Assembly: GCA_938036915.1 (NCBI GenBank)
Contig: CALHVV010000056.1
Location: forward strand, 1 to 9,669
Reading direction: 5' to 3'
Origin: an uncultured Candidatus Saccharibacteria bacterium
GTDB lineage: Bacteria; Patescibacteriota; Saccharimonadia; Saccharimonadales; Saccharimonadaceae
Length of the DNA stretch: 9,669 nucleotides
Below, piece by piece: positions 1 to 6,531 of the stretch (position 1 is its first letter; every line of letters begins with the position of its first letter). The notes beneath the pieces were generated by a model that had not been told where the DNA came from, did no database searches, and saw only the letters and a list, made by a program, of their open reading frames with translations. The position numbers were made by a program, and so were the translations under genes.

Positions 1-381
1 CGACGCCGCCGACGCAAGCCAGCTGGTGGCGAAGCACGCGATGAGCAGGCAGCCGCGGAGCCATCAAGCACTAAGCCAGACAAGCAGGCGAAGAAGCCCG
101 CTACTCCCAACAAAGCTGCCAAGCCAGCCACTCCTTCTCCAGGCAAAAAGCCAGCGAGTACCGCATCTAAGCCAGCCGCACCACGAGACCCATCACTTCT
201 CTCCATTCAGCATGCCAAGCCGCGCACCACGATTCCAACCCAGCTCTTGCACCACCAACCGCATACTACGCAGACTCAGCCAGATGACCCAGTGCCGCTA
301 GCTAAGCAGCCTGGCGGCGGTGCAGCTCCAAAGCACGCGAATGATGAGCTTGATGACCCAACTTTCTTCGCTTTGCGCTAG
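1..381 (+). CDS. C-terminal tail of an unidentified protein (5'-truncated)
   Basis: Reading frame 1 is open from the window edge to a TAG at 379-381, giving 126 residues with no internal Met, so the start lies upstream of the window. The sequence opens with five arginines, continues as a low-complexity stretch rich in Lys, Pro, Ala and Ser with repeated KPA units (roughly residues 30-66), then a Gln/His/Thr-rich part, and ends in an acidic patch followed by a short hydrophobic end (DELDDPTFFALR). This composition is typical of an intrinsically disordered C-terminal extension. Such basic tails occur on RNA- or DNA-binding proteins, and its place upstream of parAB would suit an origin-proximal nucleic-acid-binding protein, but no folded domain is visible and I cannot name the family. 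The open frame and compositional continuity support a real gene. Confidence 0.7.
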   Translation, partial: RRRRRKPAGGEARDEQAAAEPSSTKPDKQAKKPATPNKAAKPATPSPGKKPASTASKPAAPRDPSLLSIQHAKPRTTIPTQLLHHQPHTTQTQPDDPVPLAKQPGGGAAPKHANDELDDPTFFALR

Positions 382-565
382 ATATGATAATGTTAATTTC
401 TCTTCAGTATCTACTGCATTGCCTTACTCTAAGGGGTGTGAGGGGTGTAGCGAATTTTCTTCTCAACACGAAGGTATAATATGATCAGACTTAAGAAAAC
501 CCTCGAGTGGGTAGCATAGTGAAGTAGCGCGAGGTAGGCCTTGGGTAGCCAATGTAAACACCACA

Positions 566-617
566 GAGGTAATCACGCGAAAAAGCCTCCTTATCCTGTG
601 TATAACTCTGTTACCTC
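566..617. repeat. Inverted repeat in the parA upstream region
   Basis: GAGGTAA (566-572) and TTACCTC (611-617) are exact reverse complements separated by 38 bases. The enclosed segment contains the DnaA box. The arms are too far apart for a terminator and no T-run follows. It could be a protein-binding element or part of a structured leader. Elsewhere in 382-675 I see only an isolated TATAAT at 475-480 and TGGGTAGC repeated at 508-515 and 542-549. I found no open reading frame that I would call a gene there. Confidence 0.35.
597..605 (-). promoter_or_regulatory. DnaA box (TTATACACA)
   Basis: The minus strand reads TTATACACA, an exact match to the TTATNCACA form of the DnaA-binding consensus, preceded by G as in good E. 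coli boxes. It lies about 70 bp upstream of the parA start and just upstream of the parA promoter. DnaA boxes cluster at replication origins and also occur singly in promoters that DnaA controls. Only this one was found in the window, so it is not evidence that oriC itself is here. Binding is inferred from the motif alone. Confidence 0.5.
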
Positions 618-624
618 ACCTCAC

Positions 625-640
625 TAACCAATGTGGGTTA
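625..640. promoter_or_regulatory. Operator-like inverted repeat upstream of parA
   Basis: TAACC (625-629) and GGTTA (636-640) form a perfect dyad with a 6-base centre. It ends one base before the extended -10 element of the parA promoter, so a bound protein would block RNA polymerase. Autorepression by the partition proteins is known for several parAB operons, which makes this a candidate operator. The arms are short and the assignment is an inference from position. Confidence 0.35.
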
Positions 641-649
641 TGCTATAAT
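641..649 (+). promoter_or_regulatory. Extended -10 promoter of parAB
   Basis: TGCTATAAT contains a perfect -10 hexamer (644-649) preceded by the TG of an extended -10 element. No convincing -35 hexamer lies at the right distance, which extended -10 promoters tolerate. Transcription would begin near 656, giving a leader of about 20 nt before the parA ATG. The only ribosome-binding candidates in that leader are weak (GGGA at 671-674, very close to the start). Confidence 0.7.
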
Positions 650-675
650 GGAGAGGATAAACGGAAATACGGGAC

Positions 676-1440
676 ATGACGGCAGTAATTTGTGTAACAA
701 ATCAAAAAGGTGGTGTTGGCAAAACAACAACGGCGATTAATGTTGCCTACTATTTAGCAAAGGCTGGTAAGAAAACCCTCGTCGTCGATTTCGACCCGCA
801 GGGCAATGCCACAAGCGGCCTTGGCATTGATAAGCAGCTGCTCGACGCTACCATGACAGAGGTCGTCAAGAGTGAGAAGAAGCTTGCTAATATCATCCAG
901 CCAACCGAGCACAAGAATCTTTTCATCGCGCCCGCCCTACCGCAGCTGGCCAATGCCGAGGTAGAGTTGGCCAAGGCGCAGCACCGTTTTAGCCGTCTCA
1001 AAGGGGCGATCGATGAACTAACTGGCTACGACTATATCATTATCGACAGCCCACCAAGCCTCAGTCTCCTCACTGTCAATGGGCTCATTGCAGCACGCTA
1101 TGTGCTCTTGCCAGTCCAGGCGGAATTCTATGCGTTGGAAGGGCTCGGGCAGCTACTCGAGACAATGAAGCTGGTGCGCAAAAATATGAACCCGACACTT
1201 GATCTTATTGGGGTACTGCCCACCATGGTAGATGGTCGCACATCGCTCTCGAGCCAGGTCTTGGCTGAGATTGCGAAGCATTTTCCAGCGAAGGTGTTTG
1301 CGGAGTCTATCCCGCGCAATGTCCGCCTGGCTGAGGCTCCGAGCCATGGTGCGCCGATTGGGGCATATGACCGCTTTAGTCGGGGTGCACGGGCGTACAA
1401 AGCCGTGACGAAAGAAATAATCGAACGAACGGGGGTATAA
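676..1440 (+). CDS. parA: ParA/Soj chromosome-partitioning ATPase
   Basis: This is a cytoplasmic P-loop ATPase that binds DNA non-specifically as an ATP dimer and, with ParB-parS complexes, drives origin segregation. The 254-residue length is typical of chromosomal Soj-type ParA, with no N-terminal DNA-binding extension. Visible motifs are the deviant Walker A KGGVGKTT (residues 11-18, signature lysine K11), the A' region VVDFDPQGN (36-44, with D38 and D40), Walker B YIIIDSPPS (120-128, D124), and the conserved IPRNVRLAEAPSHG block near the C-terminus (212-225), a Soj hallmark. The ATG at 676 gives the normal family start, with the Walker A motif close behind. The TAA abuts the parB ATG directly, so the two genes form one operon. 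An extended -10 promoter and an operator-like dyad lie just upstream. Confidence 0.96.
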   Translation: MTAVICVTNQKGGVGKTTTAINVAYYLAKAGKKTLVVDFDPQGNATSGLGIDKQLLDATMTEVVKSEKKLANIIQPTEHKNLFIAPALPQLANAEVELAKAQHRFSRLKGAIDELTGYDYIIIDSPPSLSLLTVNGLIAARYVLLPVQAEFYALEGLGQLLETMKLVRKNMNPTLDLIGVLPTMVDGRTSLSSQVLAEIAKHFPAKVFAESIPRNVRLAEAPSHGAPIGAYDRFSRGARAYKAVTKEIIERTGV

Positions 1441-2355
1441 ATGGCAAAACGAGGTTTAGGGCGGGGGTTTGATTCGCTGATTCCAGCGGAGCTACTGGAC
1501 GAATCGTTCGACCCAACCGCCGACCAAGACGACCGGATTAGCGATCTGCGCCAGATCAAGCTTGCAGAAATTATGCCTGACCCTACTCAGCCGCGTCGGG
1601 TGTTTGACGAAACGCTGCTCGATGAGCTCGCTGAGTCTATCCGTGTTCATGGTGTGCTGCAGCCCATCGTCGTCACCCCTGATAACAAAGGTAAATATGT
1701 CATTGTGGCTGGTGAGCGGCGCTACCGAGCCGCTACCAAGGCGGGGCTGGAGAAGATCCCGGCACTGGTGCGCACGTTGTCTGATCAGCATAAGCTCGAG
1801 CTCTCGCTTATCGAAAATATCCAACGCCAAAACCTCAACGCCATCGAAACCGCCACGGCGTATCTCAAGCTGCGCGATCAATTCAACCTCACGCTTGAGC
1901 AAATCGGCCAGCGCGTTGGTGGTAAGTCACCCAGTGCGGTGAGTAACACGCTGCGTCTTTTGCGCCTGCCCGAGGTAGTGCGCCAAGCAGTAGTCGATGG
2001 CAAGCTGAGCGAGGGGCAAGTCCGGCCGCTGATTAGCTTGGATGAAGCGCAAATTGCCGATATTTTGCCTAAGATTATTCAGGAAGAGTGGAGCGCGCGG
2101 CGAATCGAGCAGTACCTGGCCATTCTTAAGCGTACCGAGGAAAGTGACTCTGCTCAAAAGACCGCCAAGGCGCAGCGCCCAGCGCCCCCACCACAGTATA
2201 CGGCTGCCAGCCAGCGCTTTGAGCAGCAGCTGAGTGCGCCAGTCCAGATCCGTGGCAATCGCCGTGGGGCAGGGCAGATCGTTATCCGTTTCACCAGCGA
2301 CGATGACTTCGAGCGGATTATTGGTTTGCTTGAGCATACGCAGGACGAGGAGTAA
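1441..2355 (+). CDS. parB: ParB/Spo0J centromere-binding CTPase
   Basis: This protein binds parS sites, loads as a CTP-dependent clamp that slides on DNA, and stimulates ParA ATPase activity. It is 304 residues long, a normal size. The start MAKRGLGRGFDSLIP is the conserved N-terminus that contacts ParA. The ParB/Srx nucleotide-binding domain (about 38-133) carries GERRYRA (91-97) and ENIQRQNLN (125-133), the CTP-binding signatures. A helix-turn-helix domain follows (about 150-175), then a region rich in Lys, Gln and Pro (about 232-262), and a C-terminal dimerisation domain (about 266-300). There is no gap after the parA stop. A GGGGG ribosome-binding stretch (1431-1435) sits inside the last codons of parA, five bases before the ATG, consistent with translational coupling. 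No clear parS site was found in the window. Confidence 0.96.
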   Translation: MAKRGLGRGFDSLIPAELLDESFDPTADQDDRISDLRQIKLAEIMPDPTQPRRVFDETLLDELAESIRVHGVLQPIVVTPDNKGKYVIVAGERRYRAATKAGLEKIPALVRTLSDQHKLELSLIENIQRQNLNAIETATAYLKLRDQFNLTLEQIGQRVGGKSPSAVSNTLRLLRLPEVVRQAVVDGKLSEGQVRPLISLDEAQIADILPKIIQEEWSARRIEQYLAILKRTEESDSAQKTAKAQRPAPPPQYTAASQRFEQQLSAPVQIRGNRRGAGQIVIRFTSDDDFERIIGLLEHTQDEE

Positions 2356-2378
2356 CGAGATAAAAGTAGTATATAATA

Positions 2379-2402
2379 AAACCTTCTTAGAGTAGAAGGT
2401 TT
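2379..2402. terminator. Intrinsic terminator between convergent parB and lepB
   Basis: AAACCTTCT (2379-2387) and AGAAGGTTT (2394-2402) form a perfect 9-bp stem with a 6-base loop. On the plus strand it is followed by a T-rich run (TTTATTTATTTTT overlapping the stem end). On the minus strand the sequence after the stem is also T-rich (TTTTATTATAT). It can therefore stop transcription from both parB and lepB. It lies 23 bases after the parB stop. Confidence 0.85.
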
Positions 2403-2518
2403 ATTTATTTTTGGCAAAAGCCTGATAGTATACGTAATAGTAATTACTCTGTAATAATGAATATATTTCTACAAAATTCAGACTCTGGATGGAGAGGTCA
2501 CTAGAGCGATATCAGGTG

Positions 2519-3124
2519 CTATACCTGAAACCCCTGAACCTTCGTCAGTGGCCAGAGGCGCAGGCTAACGGGGCCAATCACATCATAGAGTGGCACGGTG
2601 CCGAGGCCATTGCGTGAGTCGAGCGAGTAGCTGCCTTGACGGTGATCGCCCGCTACAAAAATCGATCCTTCGGGCACCGACACCTCTGTGTCACCACTGG
2701 TGGGAGAGCCAGGGCCATCCCAGCTGTCGTCGGGGTGAAAGCCCTGTGGATGCTCTTTATTATAGACAGTCAGCGTCCCATCCTTGACGGTAACGCGCTC
2801 GCCCGCAAAGGCAATGACCCGCTTGACGAGGTTCATATCCTCGCTGCCTGGGCTGTAGAGCGGGTTCTTAAAGACGATGATCTGCCCCCGCTTGGGCGTG
2901 TATGAGTTGTTTTGCAAATGTGCCATCGTGACGGGCAGGCGATTGACAATCAGCCGGTCGCCAGTGTAGAGCGTCTGCTCCATGCTTGGGCCAGTCACGC
3001 TAAAGCTACGAAATACAAAGGTATTGATAAGGAGTGTGCCAACGATGACGCACACCGCAAAAATTACAAAGCCACCGATATCCTTGAGCCTGGGGTGGCG
3101 GGTCAAAAAACTTGCTTCCATCAT
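2519..3124 (-). CDS. lepB: Signal peptidase I
   Basis: This is the membrane-bound Ser/Lys endopeptidase that removes N-terminal signal peptides from exported proteins. The 201-residue protein has one N-terminal membrane segment (about 16-37). The periplasm-side catalytic domain follows, with GPSMEQTL holding the nucleophile S47, VKRVIAFAGE with the general-base lysine K101, and the conserved box VAGDHRQGSYSLDSR (157-171). The length matches small Gram-positive-type enzymes. Two adjacent ATG codons are possible starts (3122-3124 and 3119-3121). A perfect -10 box ends only five bases upstream, so the transcript is probably leaderless or begins inside the first ATG, which would favour the second. 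A short dyad (TCAGGT 2512-2517, ACCTGA 2523-2528) straddles the stop codon. The upstream gene 3194-3679 is in the same direction, but lepB has its own promoter. Confidence 0.95.
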   Translation of the reverse strand: MMEASFLTRHPRLKDIGGFVIFAVCVIVGTLLINTFVFRSFSVTGPSMEQTLYTGDRLIVNRLPVTMAHLQNNSYTPKRGQIIVFKNPLYSPGSEDMNLVKRVIAFAGERVTVKDGTLTVYNKEHPQGFHPDDSWDGPGSPTSGDTEVSVPEGSIFVAGDHRQGSYSLDSRNGLGTVPLYDVIGPVSLRLWPLTKVQGFQV

Positions 3125-3129
3125 GAAGT

Positions 3130-3138
3130 ATTATATCA
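3130..3138 (-). promoter_or_regulatory. Extended -10 promoter of lepB
   Basis: On the minus strand, TGATATAAT gives a perfect -10 hexamer (3130-3135) with an upstream TG. Only five bases (ACTTC) separate it from the first ATG and eight from the second. A normal start site 6-8 bases downstream falls on the first codons, implying leaderless lepB mRNA. No clear -35 was seen. Confidence 0.65.
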
Positions 3139-3193
3139 CTAAATGCGGGCGGAGGGGAGGAATTGAGAAAAGTTATCTTTTGTCTAAAAATAT

Positions 3194-3679
3194 TTACTGA
3201 TACTCAATACGATCAACAAGCTGTGTATATATGTCTGCAGGAACTCGTCTAACTTTTAAGTCTTGGTCCGGATTGCCACGTGCCGCAAGACGTGCTGATT
3301 GGTCTAGCCACTGTTCTATATCACGTCCAGGCTGAGGTCGTCCGCGATTTAACAAGAGAGGATACTGCATTGCTACATATGCACGACAAAGCTCATAGAC
3401 TGCTCGATCACCATAAGGGGTAGCGGCAATCTGATCCAACGGATATCCAATTTTTTCGCGTATATCGGACGACATGAATGAGAACACCTCATTGAATGCG
3501 GCATGATCTTCTTTCCCTGCTTCTTCCCCAATGGTATCAGCATAAAAAACAGCTATTGCCCGGCGAGGAAACTCTCGCACATCTGGGTTTTGCTCGTGTA
3601 TCTCTTTCTGATCTTTGGTGAGGTCGTTGTTTGTTGGTTCTTGGTTAGTTGCCTCAAAGTTTCCGGGTGAAATTGTCAT
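3194..3679 (-). CDS. Hypothetical soluble protein
   Basis: I do not recognise this 161-residue protein. It has no signal peptide and no membrane segment, so it is probably cytoplasmic. The first 35 residues are polar and rich in Asn, Thr, Gln and acidic residues (probably disordered). The rest looks folded and mainly helical, with FPRRAIAVFYADTIGEEAG, a Tyr/Leu-rich helix around YELCRAYVAMQYPLLLN, and a basic/acidic C-terminus. The ATG at 3679 is chosen because AGGAG (complement of 3687-3691) lies seven bases upstream. An upstream TTG at 3736 has no such support. The gene sits between lepB and the small acidic gene, in DNA visibly richer in A+T than the flanking parAB and LCP genes, so it may be accessory. 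It terminates 69 bp before the lepB start. Confidence 0.75.
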   Translation of the reverse strand: MTISPGNFEATNQEPTNNDLTKDQKEIHEQNPDVREFPRRAIAVFYADTIGEEAGKEDHAAFNEVFSFMSSDIREKIGYPLDQIAATPYGDRAVYELCRAYVAMQYPLLLNRGRPQPGRDIEQWLDQSARLAARGNPDQDLKVRRVPADIYTQLVDRIEYQ

Positions 3680-3825
3680 AAAAACACTCCTGTTTATAAA
3701 ACATAGAACAATTATTTTAAAGCTAGGGCGATGCAAGATTTTTATGAACTCTGCAAGCGAAAGCTAATATATATATCAATATATGGAGGTGGAGTCAAGC
3801 AGACAGCTATAGAAATTTTATAAAT

Positions 3826-3856
3826 AGAGCAGCTGCTCAGAATGAGTAGCTGCTCT
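3826..3856 (-). terminator. Strong hairpin, likely terminator of the 3878-4201 gene
   Basis: The arms 3826-3839 (AGAGCAGCTGCTCA) and 3843-3856 (TGAGTAGCTGCTCT) form a 14-bp stem with one G-T wobble and a 3-base loop. Read on the minus strand it begins 22 bases after the stop of the upstream gene and is followed by an A/T-rich run (ATTTATAAAATTT). The U-tract is imperfect, but the stem is one of the most stable in the window. Confidence 0.75.
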
Positions 3857-3877
3857 CTCGGGCTGTGCTGTTTGCTG

Positions 3878-4201
3878 CTATCGATCTACTACGATCTTAA
3901 AGTAGTCGTGATTAAATGCGCCCTCCTCATCTTCTTCTACAATGGCAACTAAGGTTTCGAGTGTTTTAATCTCTGTTTCTGTCAAGTGTTTGTTCTGCTT
4001 AGATAAGTTAGAGGCAACGCAGAGACAAATGTATTCTAACGAAATAGCCCACTCACCGACCCTGGCGTATTCCCTTGCTTTTTCGGCTTGCGATTGAGAC
4101 AAGTAAGGAGATTCGTCAATATAATTGTAAAGTGCTATCGTTTGTTTAACTTGTTCGCTCATGGATATAATTATAACATAAATCGTTAGTCTGTAGTGCA
4201 T
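3878..4201 (-). CDS. Small acidic protein, possibly a MafI-like immunity protein
   Basis: The gene encodes a small, probably helical cytoplasmic protein with an acidic C-terminal part (IVEEDEEGAF). The core IDESPYLSQSQAEKAREYARVGEW, followed by a helix with SLEYICLCVASNL and a second LTETEIKTL helix, resembles from memory the layout of MafI-type immunity proteins of polymorphic toxin systems. No toxin gene is adjacent, so this is a weak assignment. Two starts compete. The ATG at 4201 (107 residues) has a textbook AGGAGGT five bases upstream (complement of 4207-4213). The ATG at 4162 (94 residues, starting MSEQVKQ) lies seven bases after a perfect extended -10 box and would be leaderless. The extra 13 residues of the longer form (HYRLTIYVIII) do not look like part of the folded domain. 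Confidence 0.7.
   Translation of the reverse strand: MHYRLTIYVIIISMSEQVKQTIALYNYIDESPYLSQSQAEKAREYARVGEWAISLEYICLCVASNLSKQNKHLTETEIKTLETLVAIVEEDEEGAFNHDYFKIVVDR
4170..4178 (-). promoter_or_regulatory. Extended -10 element inside the 5' end of the 3878-4201 gene
   Basis: On the minus strand, TGTTATAAT gives a perfect -10 hexamer (4170-4175) with TG upstream. It lies seven bases before the internal ATG at 4162 and inside the longer reading frame. If active it would produce a leaderless mRNA for the 94-residue form. Confidence 0.5.
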
Positions 4202-4206
4202 CGGTT

Positions 4207-4213
4207 ACCTCCT
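4207..4213 (-). promoter_or_regulatory. Perfect Shine-Dalgarno for the 4201 start
   Basis: The minus strand reads AGGAGGT, with five bases to the ATG at 4201. This is by far the strongest ribosome-binding site in the window, and it contrasts with the neighbouring genes that seem to have almost no leader. It argues that the longer form of the gene is translated. The rest of the divergent intergenic region to 4478 holds only a 6-bp hairpin (CTTGCA 4406-4411, TGCAAG 4415-4420) and the LCP promoter. Confidence 0.6.
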
Positions 4214-4461
4214 CGGGTTATAAAGATAAGTGTAATTATTTAAGTAACATTCCAGCGGCTCTTATGGGATATGTTGCGATATAAAAATTATGAAAATATT
4301 GTTGAGGTTCGTGTTGTATCGTGATGTCCGTATGCAAAATAGTGCTGCATTGTGCAAATATGTGCTTATACTCCATACGACCACAGTCTCTCACGGCATT
4401 TTTGGCTTGCAAAGTGCAAGTTTGAGTGCGGTTTCGTATTTATTTTTTGGGGCAGATCCAG

Positions 4462-4467
4462 TATAGT
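4462..4467 (+). promoter_or_regulatory. -10 box of the LCP gene
   Basis: TATAGT lies 11 bases before the ATG at 4479. A start site 6-8 bases downstream gives a leader of only about 3-5 nt. The intervening AGAGAGAGTTT has only weak anti-SD pairing potential and would be mostly absent from the mRNA. No clear -35 was found. Confidence 0.5.
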
Positions 4468-4478
4468 AGAGAGAGTTT

Positions 4479-6221
4479 ATGGCGGGTCGCAATTCGATAG
4501 ATGGTTTTCGGTCGCAAAGTAGCGGGACGGTGGATAGGCGCCCCCGCTCGCTTCGGCGTGCCGACGGCTCGATGCCGCGGATGGGCCGCTCGATGACGGG
4601 CACGGCTGGCTCTAGTCGCAGCTTGGCCACAGCAGAGCAGCCAAGGAATTATACACCACGCCGCAGTGCGTCTATCAGCACCAACAACCCCAGTAGTAGC
4701 CTAACCGACTTTGACATCAATCCAAGCGACAATATATTTGCCGACCTCGAGCAGGGCAGTGGCAAGCGAGGCCGCAAAGGCCGCAAGAAGCCGCAATCGA
4801 CGCGGCGCAAATGGATCAAACGCATCATCATCGCTCTCGTCATCATTGGTGTGGGCTTCGGCGCCATGTTGCTGTGGCGGGCCTTTATGGCGAGCTCGCA
4901 TATCTTTAAGGGTGATATCTTTGGCTTGATTCAACAAAAGGAGCTCAAGGCAGATAGCAACGGCCGGAGCAACATTCTCTTGCTTGGTACATCGGAGGAT
5001 GACCCAGGCCACGAGGGCTCGTATCTGACTGACTCTATCATGATCTTGAGTATTAGCCAGAGCAAGAAGGACGCCTATATGATTAGCATCCCGCGCGACC
5101 TCTATGTCAAATATCGCCGGTCGTGTAACTCGGGCAATGCAGGTAAGATCAATGAGTACTTCAACTGCGTCAATAGTGATTGGTCGAGCACCGAGGCAGA
5201 GGATGAGCGCCAAGCGGCTTCGCGCAAGTTCTTTGGTAATATCGTGGGGCTGGACTTACAATATAGTGTGCACGTCAACTATACCGTATTGCGCGACCTG
5301 GTCTCTGCCTTGGGTGGTATCAAAGTAACGATCGAGAGCCGTGACCCCCGTGGCCAGATGGACGGCAACTTCGACTGGAAGTGTCGAGGCGGAAACCCTC
5401 GCGCGAGCCATGCCACGATGGTTAAGAACTGCCCGCCAAATGGTCACTTTATTGACTACCCCAACGGGCCGGTCAATCTCGATGCCGAGCACGCACTCTA
5501 CCTAGCGCAGGCACGCGGTGCCTCAGGTATATCGTATGGCTTCGAGCAGTCTAACTTCGACCGCGAGAAGAACCAACAGAAGGTGCTCGTGGCTATCAAA
5601 GAAAAGGCGACAAGTGCTGGTACCCTGACGAACTTTGGTGCGGTGACGGGGATCATTGATGCACTAGGTAAGAACCTCCGTACCAACTTTGAGACAAGTG
5701 AGATCCGTACACTTATGTCGCTGGGACAAAATATCAAGAGTGATGCTATCAAGAGTGTGAGCTTGCTCGATACGCCCGTTGGTGACTTAGTGGTAGCACA
5801 GACAGTTAACGGTATTAGCTCGATTATACCCGCAGCCGGCACATACGACTACAGCCAGATCCAAGCGTACATCAACAAGACACTCAATGCCACAGAGGTA
5901 TCTAAAGAGTCGGCCCATGTCGTCGTCCTCAATGCATCAGGTGCATCAGGGGTAGCCAAGCGCGAGGCAGACAAGCTAGAGAAGCTTGGCATGGTTATTG
6001 ACAGCATTGATAATGCTCCAAGCAGCGGCAGCGCAGGGAGTAACAAGATCTACCAAGTGACTGGGAGAGCTAGCGCACCGCACACGAAGGCCAAGCTAGA
6101 GTCGATCTATCATGCTCAGGCTACTACTGGCACACCACCAGTGACTACTAGTAGCCACACGCAGTTCGTTGTCGTGGTTGGCCAGTCCACGACGGGTACT
6201 TCGTCGGCAATTAGCAATTAG
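4479..6221 (+). CDS. LytR-CpsA-Psr (LCP) family cell-wall glycopolymer ligase
   Basis: LCP enzymes transfer glycopolymers from polyprenyl-pyrophosphate carriers to peptidoglycan on the outer face of the membrane. This 580-residue protein has a long basic, Ser/Arg-rich cytoplasmic N-terminus (1-112), one membrane segment (about 115-137), an LCP domain (about 163-378) and a LytR_C-like domain (about 478-545, VVVLNASGASGVAKREADKL). LCP motifs are NILLLGTSED (165-174), TDSIMILSI (184-192), MISIPRDLYV (201-210, R206, D207), DAEHALYLAQAR (335-346) and NFDREKNQQKVL (359-370). Two usual arginines are replaced: Gln344 in the RxR position and Asn365 in the RQQ position. Four cysteines (216, 230, 302, 318) lie in the extracytoplasmic domain and could form disulfides. 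The stop is a tandem TAG-TGA. The gene is monocistronic, with its own -10 box. Confidence 0.92.
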   Translation: MAGRNSIDGFRSQSSGTVDRRPRSLRRADGSMPRMGRSMTGTAGSSRSLATAEQPRNYTPRRSASISTNNPSSSLTDFDINPSDNIFADLEQGSGKRGRKGRKKPQSTRRKWIKRIIIALVIIGVGFGAMLLWRAFMASSHIFKGDIFGLIQQKELKADSNGRSNILLLGTSEDDPGHEGSYLTDSIMILSISQSKKDAYMISIPRDLYVKYRRSCNSGNAGKINEYFNCVNSDWSSTEAEDERQAASRKFFGNIVGLDLQYSVHVNYTVLRDLVSALGGIKVTIESRDPRGQMDGNFDWKCRGGNPRASHATMVKNCPPNGHFIDYPNGPVNLDAEHALYLAQARGASGISYGFEQSNFDREKNQQKVLVAIKEKATSAGTLTNFGAVTGIIDALGKNLRTNFETSEIRTLMSLGQNIKSDAIKSVSLLDTPVGDLVVAQTVNGISSIIPAAGTYDYSQIQAYINKTLNATEVSKESAHVVVLNASGASGVAKREADKLEKLGMVIDSIDNAPSSGSAGSNKIYQVTGRASAPHTKAKLESIYHAQATTGTPPVTTSSHTQFVVVVGQSTTGTSSAISN

Positions 6222-6531
6222 TGAATGGTACTTTAATAAGCCGATAAGCTTCTGTGTTCGGCGTATAGTTACAAGGCCGTGCAGAGTAAGTATTAGCTCT
6301 TAACCTTCGAATCAGAGTAGATCATTATAATAACTCTTTCCTCCGTCGAGTAAGATAGCGAGAAGGGGGTTATTTCCATCTGTGAAGTACAAAAACGGTG
6401 ATTTGCCGATTGTATAGCACCACTGCTATTGCCAAATATGGTAGTGTTTGTACGGTTTTACATTACCCAGCCTTAGCTTTACCTACGACGAGTTGTGAGG
6501 CTAAGCTGCGAGATACGAAAATTCTACCGTC
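6222..6531. other. Intergenic region with several inverted repeats, no gene seen
   Basis: This stretch between the LCP stop and the end of a minus-strand gene has no convincing ORF. It contains several foldbacks: GCCGA/TCGGC soon after the LCP stop; a 15-bp stem with three G-T pairs and one mismatch (6329-6343 with 6360-6374, starting AATAAC and ending GTTATT); a nested pair GTACAAA (6387-6393) with TTTGTAC (6447-6453) enclosing CACCACTG/TGGTAGTG; and CAGC-TTAGC with a bulged C (6468-6477 with 6500-6508). None is followed by a clear T-run, so LCP termination is not assigned to a particular one. No tRNA or known structured RNA could be recognised. Confidence 0.5.

Noticed and set aside
26..301. 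91-residue ATG-started frame at the left end
   Set aside because: It overlaps frame 1, which is open from base 1 to the TAG at 381 and has the coherent composition of a disordered protein tail. The other frame is Ser/Pro/His-rich only as a shadow of it.
475..480. TATAAT box in the parA upstream region
   Set aside because: No matching -35 or TG element and no gene starting nearby; an unknown small RNA is possible but unsupported.
569..584. parS-like site (GTAATCACGCGAAAAA)
   Set aside because: Only 10 of 16 positions match the common parS palindrome and the central CACGTG is broken, so it is not called. A CACGTG at 3277-3282 also lacks the flanking half-sites.
3680..3736. TTG start extending the 3194-3679 gene by 19 residues
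   Set aside because: The internal ATG has a good AGGAG at seven bases; the TTG has no ribosome-binding site.
6306..6313. tRNA T-loop-like TTCGAATC
   Set aside because: The flanking five bases do not pair and no acceptor, D or anticodon arms can be drawn around it.
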